From Parastagonospora avenae f. sp. tritici 18332-5 (lineage: Eukaryota; Ascomycota; Dothideomycetes; Pleosporales; Phaeosphaeriaceae), in NCBI GenBank assembly GCA_022559985.1, contig JAFJTR010000052.1, positions 1-64,000 of the forward strand: DNA of 64,000 bases, read 5' to 3'. The notes under the pieces are model-generated. The model made no database searches. It saw only the letters and a program-made list of their open reading frames with translations, and was not told the origin of the DNA. Each line of letters opens with the position of its first letter. Position 1 is the stretch's first letter. This document shows positions 52,405 through 64,000 of this stretch, piece after piece. A program made the position numbers and the translations under genes.

Positions 52405-53931
52405 TCATGCTGAAGGAGAGCCATGGTCGAGCGATTTGGGACGGAGATTGGAACTGGTCATAGCCTTGCCTCCCATCTTACGTGTAAGCTTTGCGTAATC
52501 TGTGCATACATTAGTATTGTGAGTTGGGAAGATAGAGAGAAGTCTTACGTAGGCCACAAGCATTACACAAGGTTCTTGCACCATCTGGGCCTCTTCGCCA
52601 CTCAGGAGTCTCAGCTCTATTGCAGCTATGGCATCTGCCTGGCGGAGCAGCACGCTGTACTTGTGTCAGTATTGGTAAGTGACGCGAACGTGTTGAAAAC
52701 TTACACCACGTTTCCTCGTCTTGCTGTCGCCTCCAGCGAAGCCCCCGCTCTTGTTGTCATCTCCGTAATTGCTGGAGGTATCGTGGTCGTAGCCATTTAC
52801 CGGGCGATACCGATGATCCGGAGGAGGCTCCACAATAGTCGCTTGGTGGTGGTTGAAAACAACATCTCGCATGCGTTGTAAAGACATTTGAATCCTCTCA
52901 CTTTGCTTGAGCATGTCGTCCACCTCTTCTAACCTTGGCATGGATTGAGGTGTCATACCGATGCGCTGATTCTCGTAGGCTCGTTGCCGGTAAGTCTTGG
53001 AGAATTCTGAGATGCGTCCAGAGCCGTCAGCCATTTCATTCAGGGAGGCTTCTAGGTCGAAGCTCTCGAGGTGTCGTTTTACGGATTCCCCATATGGTGC
53101 TAAGCTGGAGCGGCCAATCTTCTTCTCCTCCAGACGGGTCATATCCGACCCATCCCGCCATGATGATGGTGGAGGATACCGCGGGGGCGCACAGTATGTT
53201 GTTGTAGATGGTGGGTATGCAGAGTTTGGCGCACTCTGAGGTGGTGCTGATAGGGGATATCCAGAAGAATACTGTTGATACGAATATTGGCTCATAGGGG
53301 CTGAGGGGGGAGGCGCGGGTGCCTCGTAGTTAGTCTGTGGCGGAGGATATGAAAATGGTGGGTTTGGCCGAGCCGCACTCATTTGCGGAGATTGAGTAGT
53401 TTTCAATGGGTGGAGTGATGGCAACTTGGTGCTATTTTGAGGAGCCGAGTAGGACGTACGCGGAGACGAGAAGGACGGACAATGGGGAGGTTCCGTGTGC
53501 GATTGCGGGGGTGGTGGCGGAGGTGCATGAGATGCAGATGAACCTATAAACGGGCTCCTGGGATGCGAAAATGGGTTCGTCGGGCCCTGAGAAGCATGCG
53601 CATCGGTAGGATATGGTCGATGTCGCTGATCCGTTGGAGAAGGTACAGCAGATGAAGGATGGTAGTGCTGAGAAGCAGATGCAGGAACAGAGGGCGGGGG
53701 AACTGGTGCAGGATAAGATAGAGGCTGTTCGGCTCCGAGGGCCTCATGTATAGAGGGCAGCGAGTGGCGGGCGGTTGGCCGTTGCGGTTCCTTCTCGTCG
53801 CCAGAGGTCCGTCGTGATTCGGGCGGTGACAGTAGCCCTCCAAGCGAGCCGGGTACTGCGCTGGCGGGTGACGATTGGTGGTTGCTGTGCAAATGAGACG
53901 GCCCAGCGTAAGGGTGCAACGGAGTGGCCAT
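52405..53931 (-). CDS. nsdD: NsdD-type GATA transcription factor
   Basis: GATA factor of the NsdD/SUB-1 type, which controls sexual development, conidiation and hyphal growth in moulds. Three exons: 53931-52705, 52654-52549 and 52499-52405; 475 residues (Aspergillus NsdD has 461). Introns have GTAAGT...CAG (branch TACTGAC) and GTAAGA...CAG (branch TACTAAT). Domains: a P/S/Q-rich N-terminal half (for example ASHAPPPPPPQSHTEPP), a conserved coiled-coil block diagnostic for this subfamily (YGESVKRHLESFDLEASLNE, SMPRLEEVDDMLKQSERIQM), then a C-terminal GATA finger CHSC-X18-CNAC preceded by RAAPPGR and followed by GLHYAKLTRKMG. The finger is only seen after splicing. The upstream region is unusually empty for nearly 8 kb, which may mean a long leader or control region. 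Confidence 0.95.
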
Positions 53932-56900
53932 GGCTGTCGACCGTTTCCTGTGGTAGTCGGCTTCTTCCCGCTTGACTCGGTCGGGATGGTCCAGATGGTT
54001 GATTGATGGCAGGCCGACGCTACAACGGAACGGTTAGCAGATGTGCCTCGAATGAATGGAAACGAAAGCGGGCCGTCACGGGACAAACAACGGACCTTTG
54101 CCTGTTGCCGGCGTCCAACGCTTCCATTACGGAGGGGACAGTGAGTAATTGAGTGAGCGCGGGCGGGTCCTCACAGCGCTGTTGAGGCGAACTGATGCGG
54201 CGTTGCGAGATGGCGGGGAATCGTGGGTGGTCGTGGCTCCGCGACTTATGTGCCTTCCCGCACAATTAACACCAGCGCAATTGCCCGGATCGTGGCTCGT
54301 GGCTTCCTCTGCGGGTGCAGCCAAGCGTTTCAATAATAAACTCGGCGTGGGCAGTCGTGGTGTTGCTCTATCCGCCCAAACTTGGCGCACGCGGTGCGGT
54401 GACTGTCGCAATGTTTTCGCAGCGACAAGGTCCTACTCTTCTCATACACACTCGGCAATGCAATGGGGAGCGATGGCGGCGTGGTTGGTGATGTTGCTCC
54501 TTCCAAACTCGATGCTGTGGCTGACGTAGTGTCGCAGGCACAACGGCCGGGGAGGGGTTCCTCGCTCAATATCGCTCAATGGCACGAACGAGTCTAGTGG
54601 GCGATGCTCTGGACTGCGAGGTGGTGTGTAAGAGCAGTGACAGGTGTGACATGAACGAGAAGGTCGGCGACAGTAACCGGTCCCGTGATCTGACGACGAT
54701 AATGGGTGGATTTTGCGGATGTCAGCGCGTCTGTCGAGCTGCAAGCATGGTGTGAAGAGCAGAGAACGACTATGCTAGGGCAGCAACCGCGGGCTAAAGC
54801 AGATGCGATCGGAGATGAACCGCACGGCAACGAGTAGTCGCTCCAGTGTGACGAGCTGGTGCAGTAGAGGGCAAGGATGGACAGGATACGGGACGTCTGT
54901 TTGCCCCAGCAAGGATCTGGGAAGAGGGCGCTGACTTGGATGCAGCTCCAGGGCTCTCGAGGCAGGCCACCCAAAGCGGGCGCACAACGGGCAAGGATAT
55001 GCAACACGCGGATCTGCCTCCTCGTCAGATCGCAGCGCCCCTTGAAGCAGCAGCCGATGGGCGGTCTCAAGAGAGGCGTAAGATCACCGCCCTCGCGACG
55101 ACGGGCTTAGAGCCCACTACGCACCGTCGCGGTCACGTCTCCGAGGGTCAGCGCACGCCAGCGCAGGCCTCACTACTTGCGTCCCTTTTCGATCGGCAGC
55201 CGTTTAGCAGGGGCTCTCTCATCGCGACGCTTCCCAGTCCGCACGAATGGCGGCGTCGCGGCGAAGACGCGAGATTCAGCCAAACCCCAACGGGGAACAG
55301 CCCGGCTATCTGGAACGAATTATCGCCGTGGCATTCAATCGAGATTTCGCCCGCTGGCCACCCACGTTCGCCTGCCATCACCCAGCCGCTTGGCGAAACA
55401 GCCAGAGACGGTTACCAGAAGCCAGAGGGTCTCACGGGCGCCACATCGGGACACCAGTGCGCTTGTGTTCACATGCAACAGCAGGGCATCGCTGCCGACG
55501 ACTCCACGGCTTTGCGGCGTCGCAGTTGGGCAGCAATATATCACCTCACCCTAGCAGCTGTTCGAACTTCTTCGGGAACACCCACTTTCGCCTGAATCAA
55601 CACCAGCACGATTCGGCAAGCGCGAGAGCGGGGGGCGTGCGCCACCCAACGCCCCAGCAGACGATGCCGGAGAACCTTCTCGAGGCCACTTCGGCCCGTG
55701 TTACGTGTAGAGAACGCTCGAGTCACGTCGCGAGAGCACCGTCAGCACGTCGTCACCTTCTTTTACCTGTTGTTAGAGCTGTCCGCGGACGACAGAAACT
55801 TCAACTGGCAAGCTGGTTCTGGTGTAATGCGCTGCCTACGTCAGACGCAAGGCTTTGAGTCCACCACCGAAGCACCGTTTCTGCACCCGCATCGCCTGTG
55901 CAACGCCGTGGCTTGAAATCGCCTCCAACTGTCAGCCCATGCGACTGCCATGCGCTACGTAGCGCAGCTGTCAAAGTCGCGGAACTTCTGGTAGCGACCC
56001 AAGGATCTCAGCGCCGCTCACCGACAAGCTTCCCTCGCGATCTAGTCACATTTGGTCCACCGATACATCTTTGCATGAGCCGTGAAGCATCACTCCACTA
56101 TGAGCGCCGACAAAACACTCCCCAAAGCTTACATTGAGTCGAGACGACATCGGTGGATTGTGATCGGACAGCCACGGTACTCGCCCACTGTACCATGCAG
56201 TAACCCTCAGCATAGTACCTAGATCAGATCTCATGCACACACGGTAATCAAAGACCTACCTGTCTAAAGTGGCTTGCATTCGCTAAAGCGGTCCAACACA
56301 GCGCGCTTGAAGCGAAGCAGCATCGGAAGAATCCTTCCGGCCTGTCAAATCACACGCTACAAATCTCAAGACGCACAGTGAGCCTAAACATGGGCACTCC
56401 GTGCGACACGGGTTTTCAACAAGTCACAGCGTCATCCATGGCTGTCACCTGCTGTGCATATTTCACAGAGCGAATGCTTCACCCCCAAGTGCTCCCATTC
56501 GTTGGCGTGGTACCGTTCACAATTCGGACTGTCGGACATGAAAATATGCGCGCCTCTCGGCGCTTTACAAACTTTCCTGACCAGCACTGTGCCCTTGGGT
56601 TCCTACACACGCAGAGGCTCCTTACCTACCCAGGCGATTTTAAGTTCGGGAAAAATTCATCTCGCTCGATCTGGACATGTCTCGCCGCAGCCGGAGCATA
56701 GGTGCGGCCAACCAGCATGACGACGAGTCACGACTCGGTGGGAGCGCATGAAGAGTTGGTGCTCTGCCATTGTGTAGAAGGAGAATTATTCCGTGGATAC
56801 CTGGTACGGCGCGACCATCGCGAGTAATTGTCAAAGTCAAGGGTTCAACATTCTATCGCATAACGCGTCCGACTGCTGGGCGTCCAATGCCCATGAGTAA

Positions 56901-59900
56901 CATCGGGCCCAGCATTTGTTTCAGGATCAAGATACACCGCGAATCTACCAACCTAAGATACTTCTCCGAGAGAAATCAAGGATTGCTGCACGTTGAGTCG
57001 ATGTAAGACTAGCAAGGCCGCAAGCCATTCTCCATCTCATTGCTGGATTGGTTGGCTGTCAATCTTTGCATACATGATGCAACAAACATGTTGTCGCGTC
57101 CTGCGCGTACCGCCAGCGCAATATGCATTCGAAATATTGAGACCGGCGAAGACTCTAGACGGTTGTCGTTCTCGCGCAGCTCAGTGCCTTGCTCCGTTCA
57201 GGCAGATCCGTGCGGATCACGGACTATCTCTGCGACGTTTCCTGTGCCGCACCACTCTCTGACCTTTGATCTTCCTCTCTATCTCAGGCTAAAACGTTCC
57301 CTTGCATTGGCGATCCCTCGAGCAGCATGGGGCAGTATCGTGTGAAACATCGTTTCGTGGCTTCACATGTCAACATGTCAATATCGACACATGTTTGGTG
57401 TCAAAGCTGTCAAAGCCCACCGTACTGACACAACTCGACTCGCTGACACCCTAGCACTTTGACACACGTCACCAATTTTCGTCAGACGCATCTTACTATT
57501 ACCTGATGTTAAGAACTTTACATGAATTCGGGTGCCACTACCAGTATCAGCATGACATTCTCCTTCACAACTATTCGCGACGTTCCTGAGCACACATACC
57601 CGCCACGACCAAAGACAGGGTTCATGGATGAAAATATCCCCCACGGTCCTTGCTGCGGGCTATCTGCCGACAGAAGATACATAATAATTTCTAGTGCGAT
57701 CTAAACTTGCCAAACGATATTATTGGGCAAGGAAGGCCTGCTATGCTCCCTGTCATCGATGGTGCAACTCGAACCTGCCCCACAATCTCGAAGACACATG
57801 GCCGACGGAAGAGCCCCACATTTCTTCCTGGATGAGGGTGCACGGAGAGGTCCGCGACACTGTCACTGACCAGCATATGTGGTCTTTGCGATCAATGTAC
57901 CCTGTCAGCCACCGGGGTGCACTCCGTACCCACCCAGCTATCACAAATGGCGCCGATCCGAGAACAAACGAGCAAAAAGAGTCTCCGTGAGCTCGATGGC
58001 ATCTGGCAAACGCCGGTCATCCTGGTTGACGCCCTTGCATTGTTACATGCAGCTGCCAATAGAATGACTCGCAAGGCCGATCGCTCCTTTTTGTGTCAGT
58101 AGCTGCGCATAAGCTGCCGAAATGTAGTCCGGAAGCATGATGAGAAGCATGCAACAATAAGCGATGTGGTGGATAATACTATACAACTATGATAATTCGC
58201 ACCAGTCACACTCGTCGCTGAGCGATCTTAATGTTGGTATGTGGGAACCCACATATCGTTTGTACGTCCAGCGATGAACTCGCTATCGGCCAGCATTGCG
58301 TCCAAAACAGGTGTAATCCATCGCTCGATGCGTGCGCCAGCGTAAGCGACATGGTACAGCATCCGTCCTGTTGGAAGAGTCAATATTCGATCGTACGACA
58401 CTCGACGTACGCCGTTCGACAAGTCATGTTTTGCGTTTCATCATTTGACGGACTTGAAGCGCTTCTTCCTTCCGGCCCACCCACTTACTCGTTCCATGCA
58501 AGATCGCCCTCTTCGTCATTTGCTGCTTTCTGCTGCTTTTCGTGCATCGCTTACCTCGCAGGAAAAGCACCGTTGAAAGCGCCGTTTTTCAGGGTTCACA
58601 ACCCACCCGCAGAGCCACATGTGACTTTAATCGGTCTCCCGCATTTCCTACTTGTCAATCATTATCAGGGGTCTTCCGCTTTCCGGTCTAGCCCATCATA
58701 TTACAACATAGCCACAGCTCTGATACCGCCGATTCGGGGACTTTGCTTTCCAAATGGGCTGATTTGGGGGAAGCTGACTTCGAAGTTTCGAAATGGTCCC
58801 CTCTTCTGGGACGCGTCGCAATTCACGGACACTAGCGCACAGAAACAGAGCGACGGAACCAATGCAGCTGGACAGCGCACAAAAGCGTCGAAGGGTTGGG
58901 ACGGGCGTTGTAACCTTGCAATGTCCGGACGAATGCACAAAAAATGCGTACTCAAATGCCGCGCTTGTTGCATCAGCTACCAGTTCGTATTCACAACAAC
59001 GAACAAACTTTGCTATGCTGCAGGATACTTACGAACGTCACAGTTCGACAATTATGTCTAGAACACTATCGATCTTCCTATGCACGTTGCTAAGATGCAA
59101 ATCAATCTTCAATTACAACGGTAACGATTCCTACTCGCGATGCTAGGTTATGTTGCTTTCTTGATCTCTCCCTGGAAACGATCTCGCCAGTAAGGTCGGT
59201 GTGCTTCACTCTGCACGCTCAAGGCCATGTCGATAATCAGGTATGCACTAAACCACGACGAAGAGCTCACATGTGCTTTCACATGCCACATAAACCGATG
59301 TTACATGGCGATACCTAGGTATTCTGCTCGAGATGGAGACCTCCACGTAATATGCAAGTTGGCAGTTATTTCCAATGGACAAAAGCTTCCGACGTATCAG
59401 AACCCTGAGTGATCTTCTGCTAGGGCCTACAAAGTCTGGGTATTGCCGTTCTTGGCTTACATGACATGAGCTGGCAAAGGCGAAGACATTACAGAAGGAA
59501 TTTGTGAAAGCGTCCTATAAGGACACTTGATTTCAAATTCGGCCCGACTTCAACCACCATTGGATCAAGTCGAAGTCAGCTCATAGGCACATATGGAATG
59601 ACACCACCGTTAGTAACACTTAGCAACTCTTAGCAACTTCTGAAATGTTGGGCGTGCGACAACGAAGCAACCACGGGCACACAGAAAAGTCCCGAACGGC
59701 TGGAATATGGCGCCGAGCTAGATCGATGTGCCCTGGGATCTCCCGCTGGCTTTATCGGATCTTGCTGTCATCCGAGATGCTTCAACGCGAAAGCGAATTC
59801 GAGCAACCTGACCAGGCCATGAGGCTCGTCCCGTAGCGGCAAACGGCGGCGACTCGATGCAATGACCACGGGCGGCTTGTCCTCCACTTTCATGCAAGCC

Positions 59901-61765
59901 ATTTTTGGAACTTAGCAAGCCCTTGGTTGTAGCGATTCTCTAACAGCGATATATACCTTGTACGTTGGCGGGGTAGGGAACTTTTGTATAAGCACCGCCA
60001 CACGTCAACTACACAAACTTGTGCACGTTGCGCTGGACTGACTAGACCATAGTACTAGCTAACGCCTGCCAAGTTACACTTTCGTGTTCGTCAGTCAGCC
60101 TCGTTCACGAGACACGCGAAACGGCCAACTAACAAAGTCTAAGATCACCTCGGCTCTAAAAAGGAAATAATAAGCTTTACGACGACCCCACCTCGAAGAT
60201 CACCATACATCATCCGACGATGCCTTTCACAAACACAATTCTTTCACCGAAGCACCCCCGAGACTATACAAACTCACCAGCCAGTCCAGATGCTGCGCAT
60301 AGGACAATTAAAAAAAGCAGGCGCCCAGCGATAATCATAGAAAATGGCCCGAGGTTTGCTTTTTCCGCAGGAATTGTTTCCGAAGGCGCTACCACGTAAG
60401 TGCAACGCCACCAGCATTGCAAGACGCATGAGAGAACCGTCCTGCAGATCTCACGCCATGAGGCGCCCGCACCATATCCACCGTCTGCAAGAGTGTTTTG
60501 CTTGTTTCTCTGGCGAGGGTGGCGGAGGCGCACACTGCACGTGCTGTTGCTGTTCTATTCGCGAAGGGGTTTCGAGATCGTGCACTTCCAAGCTGGCGAT
60601 GGATGTGTGAATCAAGTGAATCAGCACTCGGGGCGATAAGCGTCGGAAATCGGATCTCTGGCCAACCCTTGCCCCCATCGCGATGACCCGGATCGCGGAG
60701 TCATCTTGCATGCGTCTCACCGCACACCTTGCAAGGAACATCACCGCCTCACTGTCGCTGTCATTGGGCATGCCGGTCTTAATTTGCGGGCGGATCTCGA
60801 ATCGATCTCAAAGTCGTCGGATGGCCGCGGTCCGGATTTTCGTTTCGAATGTTGAATGTTGGCCTGCCGATGATCAGCTCGATGCGCTGATTCTTCGGGC
60901 CTACAGAGATGCGCTGGGCATCGAGGGATGGTGATACGCTACTGTACGCGCGGGATCGACTCGAGGGTCGTGGTGGTGGTGTTCGTACTGCTCGCGTGAC
61001 GATACGGCTGGCTTCATCCATGCTGTGCGCGACCAAATCTGGACTGCGCTGGCTTGATCAGGAACCCGTACCAGCCGTATATCAGGGATACAACCATGCG
61101 ACAATAAAAGGGTACCAAACAATCCTCATTGACATGCCCGTAAGTAGTAAAGCTGGTACGTTGTTCGTCTCGGCAGAACCACATTAAAGAAGCCACGTCG
61201 AGATATACGGCCGTAAATACGCCCGCAGCTTGGCGTGCCTTTGTTCAACATCAAACTTAATCTTTGACAGTGGAGTCAGTTCAGCGGTGTACTTGCATTG
61301 AGAGGCGTCTGGACAGCGGAGCAGCGTTCCTAGGGCGGCCCTTTTTCAGGCTGTCGAGTGAAGCTAGTAAGCCTTGGCTATGGGAGTGAAGAGGAGGCCT
61401 TGGGCATCGCACGAAGATTGAGCACATGCAAGGCAAATGTGGTAGAGTACACCGAGGTTCCTTGGATGGAAGCTGTGTGGTGTTGGAGGTCTCAGCAACA
61501 GGAAGTCGCGAGTTCGCACGTCTGACTTTGGGATTCGGTGCTCGTGTTGACTTCGCACTTTCAATGAATCTTGATTCTATGTCTGCTGATTTAGCTATGT
61601 GAATTCACGCTCTTGCATTGTAACTGCTTGTATATCGGCTGATGGTCTGCCTTGAACATTCTGCGTGGAGTTGATAATCCAACAAAGCACTGTCGTAACA
61701 CTCTCTCAAGCTTCCCACTCCTCAACGCTCAAACTCTTTTATTTCACCAACCCCCCCAATACTCA
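53932..61765. other. 7.8-kb region without a convincing gene
   Basis: I find no family-matched or splice-linked gene here. 53932-56000 is GC-rich with overlapping open frames on both strands that look random. 57366-57486 carries a cluster of TGTCA/TGACA motifs (separate finding). 59607-59640 has three TTAG(C/T)AAC copies. At 60451-60771 and 60779-61021 (minus strand) two consecutive ATG frames (MPNDSDSEAVMFLARCAV and MDEASRIVTRAVRTPPPRP starts) might belong to a small fast-evolving gene, but nothing supports it beyond length. The simplest reading is an extended nsdD upstream region plus noncoding DNA. Confidence 0.45.
58231..59061 (+). CDS. Open frame of 276 codons, doubtful
   Basis: ATG-initiated frame starting MLVCGNPHIVCTSSDELA, the longest open stretch in the gene-poor region. 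The translation is rich in C, S, F and H without a domain, signal peptide or membrane pattern, and a frame this long can arise by chance in 64 kb. No promoter element is evident. Listed so it can be checked against transcripts; probably not a gene. Confidence 0.15.
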   Translation: MLVCGNPHIVCTSSDELAIGQHCVQNRCNPSLDACASVSDMVQHPSCWKSQYSIVRHSTYAVRQVMFCVSSFDGLEALLPSGPPTYSFHARSPSSSFAAFCCFSCIAYLAGKAPLKAPFFRVHNPPAEPHVTLIGLPHFLLVNHYQGSSAFRSSPSYYNIATALIPPIRGLCFPNGLIWGKLTSKFRNGPLFWDASQFTDTSAQKQSDGTNAAGQRTKASKGWDGRCNLAMSGRMHKKCVLKCRACCISYQFVFTTTNKLCYAAGYLRTSQFDNYV

Positions 61766-63489
61766 TCAACACGCTCCTCTATTAACGCACGCCTCTCTCG
61801 CCAGCGAAACCCCAAAAGCCTCCAGCTCCACCCCCCAAGCCCTCCCACCCTCATCCACTCTAAACACAAACTCATCAAGCGCATACACCCCATGCGTCGG
61901 CCGATCCAACCCAAACCACGACGGACATGCCGAGAACGCCCCCGTATCCTCGAGCGAAATATACGTCGCTCTCCAGGAACTCAGGCCCCCAAACTCCGGC
62001 CCAAGATTCGCAGGGAACAGCTGAAAAGACTTGGGTGAGCCGAATACATCTTTCAACACGTCCGTTCCCTTGACGTGAAACTGCTCGACGGTGAGGCCGG
62101 GCGTGCCAGGCGAGCTTGAGATTTTGACGCTCGAGGTGGAGCGCGGGTTAACGTGTGAAGAGCCGTACGTGCCCGCGAAGTTGTACTCGGCCTCCTCGCG
62201 CGCAGCCTCTTCTAACGCAGGTAGCAAGTTATCTACAATGACCCCTGACATTGGGATGGGCACCTGCCCCCTAGCCCCAGCTTTCAGGACGACAAAGCCG
62301 ATGTCGTAGTCTGGGATTAGCACGAAGTTGGCGCCGTAAGACCCGAAGTTTCCGCCTTTCGTGTACAGGTCGACGACGCGGTTGTTGCCCGTCGCGGCGC
62401 GGAAGATTTCCCAGGGACGGCCGACGGCGCCGATGAGCGAGGAGGTGTGGGATGTGGGTTTGAGCCAGACGCGGGTTGTGTTGCGTGGGAGGAGGGAAGA
62501 GGAGAGGATGGCGCGGCCGATGGCTGACATGTCGTTTGCTGAAGAGAACGCCGCGCCCATGGCGATGCTGGGGCCGTCGATGATGGTGTTCCAGCCGCTT
62601 GCTGCTTTGGAAGTGATGATGATATCGCGGTTGGTTGTAGGTGGTGTTGTTGCGGTTGTTGAAAATAGGCTAAGTGGAGTGGTGAGAAGTTTGGAGAGAC
62701 TGTCGGAGTAGGAGAGGCCGGTGATGGATTCGAGGATCAGACCCAGGATGGCGAAACCAGCGTTGTTGTATGCGGGTGTGGTATTGGGTAAGAAGACTTG
62801 CTTACGCGTGACCAAGTGCTTGAGGAACACTTCCCTTGTGCAACCGCTTCTCCCATATGCGCAGGGAGATATCTCATGTTCATTCAGCGCAGGGAAAATG
62901 TTGGGGAACGCAGCACCCAGGCCTCCGCCGGTGAGAAGATCAGTATCATATACTGCGTCGGTAGTCAGATCTTGCTTCGCACGGGGAACTTTAGATTAGA
63001 CTCACCTTCCCCAACAATACCTCCCATGTATCCAGCCAAAGCCCCGACCGTGATATCATCCCACTCACCCTTCCCCTTTAGTTCAGGTACATACTTCACA
63101 ACTGAATCATTGAATATCCCATCGCCCGCCTGTAGCAGCAATAAATACACAGTCACGAGTTTCGTCGTGCTAGCGATCCTATATATCGAATTTCCATTCA
63201 CCGTACTGTTTCCTTGTACATCAGTACCACGGTGGTGTAAATCAAGCAGTGGCACTCCCTTATCCGATGTCGAGAAGATCTGGATCGAGTATGTGTCGTT
63301 GGCATTGATGGGGCCATGGGAGGTGTTTCCTGATGTGAGTGCAGACTCGATGGTTGAGCGAAGGGCGCCGAATATAGGATTTTTGGCGTAGAGAGACTTC
63401 GGGGCTGGGAAGACGGGGCCGAGGAAGGGACATATGCTTGCTGTGGTTGTTGAAGCAGTGAGGATGGGGAGGAGGTGGGGGAGACGCAT
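61766..63489 (-). CDS. Secreted beta-lactamase-related serine hydrolase
   Basis: Member of the class C beta-lactamase/penicillin-binding-protein fold common in fungal secretomes. Two exons (63489-63006 and 62952-61766) joined by a GTGAGT...CAG intron; 556 residues. The N-terminus MRLPHLLPILTASTTTASI is a plausible signal peptide. The active-site SxxK is visible as IASTTKLVT at about residues 106-114, and the YxN motif as PAYNNAGFAILGL near residue 224. KGGNFGSYGANFVLIPDYDI stands where the third (KTG/HTG-type) motif is expected. A fungal C-terminal domain follows (YNFAGTYGSSHVNPRS, ending CVNRGAC). Potential N-glycosylation sites (NDT, NST, NTT) fit secretion. The natural substrate is unknown; such proteins are mostly esterases or amidases, not antibiotic-resistance enzymes. 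Confidence 0.9.
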
Positions 63490-64000
63490 GATGAATCAAA
63501 GTCGACTTTTATGATATGGCAAAATACATGCTGAATTGAGTGCATATGTAGTCAATACATGGCTGGCCTCATTATCTTGGTATGAGCCTACCTTCCCATG
63601 CGGGTTACGCAGCGAGTGTGTATACGAAGCGAAAACGTTGAATGATTCGTGGAGACGTTAAGCGAGTTCTCAAAGTCAGCACTACGCGATTCTGCAGTCT
63701 TGTCGGGACTTGGCTATGCTACGCATACTGCTTGTCAAGTAGATGTGCAGAGATCACTTACCCTTGATCGTGACTAGTAAGCAAGAACTATGTCCGCTTC
63801 CTTCTTGCAATCTTTCTTCGGTTGGCCGTAGTAATGGAGAACTAAATGAGTCTTCCAATACGCATAACGTGCATGGCATGATTAGATTAATCTTCCGAAA
63901 AGGGAAGTATGTTGCGACTGCTCCCATTCTCCACAAAAGCAGACCAAGTGGCGACATAAGTGGAGCGAACGACACAAAGATGGCTCAGTGCTTGAAGTGC
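63490..64000. other. Upstream region of the beta-lactamase-like gene
   Basis: About 500 bases to the window end. No gene or clear promoter element; a neighbouring gene may begin beyond the edge. Confidence 0.4.

Noticed and set aside
54936..55858. Overlapping plus-strand frames of 219 and 203 codons
   Set aside because: Two frames overlap in a GC-rich stretch, neither has domain, start context or splice partners; best explained by low stop density.
1..64000. tRNA, rRNA, transposon or RIP-degraded blocks
   Set aside because: Looking for A/B-box pairs, TTCGAATC-type loops, long AT-rich TA-dominated blocks and transposase motifs by eye I found none; a dedicated scan could still find a tRNA I missed.

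Overview
This window is nuclear DNA of a filamentous ascomycete (Pezizomycotina, most likely a Dothideomycete; the class is an inference). The evidence is dense genes on both strands, introns of about 44-80 nt with GT(A/G)NGN donors and CTAAC/CTGAC branch sites, mixed CT-rich/TATA promoters, and a gene set typical of moulds: NsdD-type GATA factor, an Ams2/Spt21-like factor, fungal EDC3, a SidJ-like hydrolase and YAP-binding/glomulin-type ALF4 family protein. There is no bacterial-type operon, IS element, CRISPR array, tRNA or rRNA that I could support.

Layout. 0-9 kb: an acidic tailed protein behind a poly-C leader (possible Mediator tail subunit), a large Ams2/Spt21-like GATA factor (minus), the spliceosomal SmD2 (plus) sharing a promoter with it, and dihydroxyacetone kinase (minus). 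9.7-14.5 kb: an F-box/LRR-like gene, a probably decayed secreted-protein gene and an intact secreted Cys-containing protein. 15-25 kb: EDC3 (decapping), a diverged tandem repeat, a broken small ORF, a proline-rich transglutaminase-core protein and a Cys6-motif nuclear protein. 27.6-36.7 kb: B-type mitotic cyclin, LSM3 (a small three-exon gene that simple ORF scanning misses), a YBP1/glomulin family protein, a SidJ-like alpha/beta hydrolase and a basic low-complexity protein. 36.9-39.4 kb: no long gene but a striking array of TATA-plus-CT units, with three clear ~193-bp tandem copies; this is the strongest candidate for something undescribed. 39.4-50.5 kb: BUD32 kinase (KEOPS), a Q-rich conserved-type protein, a 3-kb empty stretch, a cluster of small TATA-driven genes with related C-terminal tails, and glutamate-cysteine ligase. 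52.4-64 kb: NsdD, then almost 8 kb with no convincing gene, then a secreted serine beta-lactamase-like protein.

Functional themes. Three proteins carry the Sm/LSm fold (SmD2, LSm3, EDC3), covering splicing and mRNA decay; two GATA-type factors and one Cys6 protein cover transcription, and the Ams2-like and cyclin genes have MluI-box (ACGCGT) elements upstream, consistent with cell-cycle control. These groupings look like ordinary neighbours on a eukaryotic chromosome, not a co-regulated cluster. Exon models were built by hand from splice signals, reading frame and family similarity and have not been tested against transcripts.
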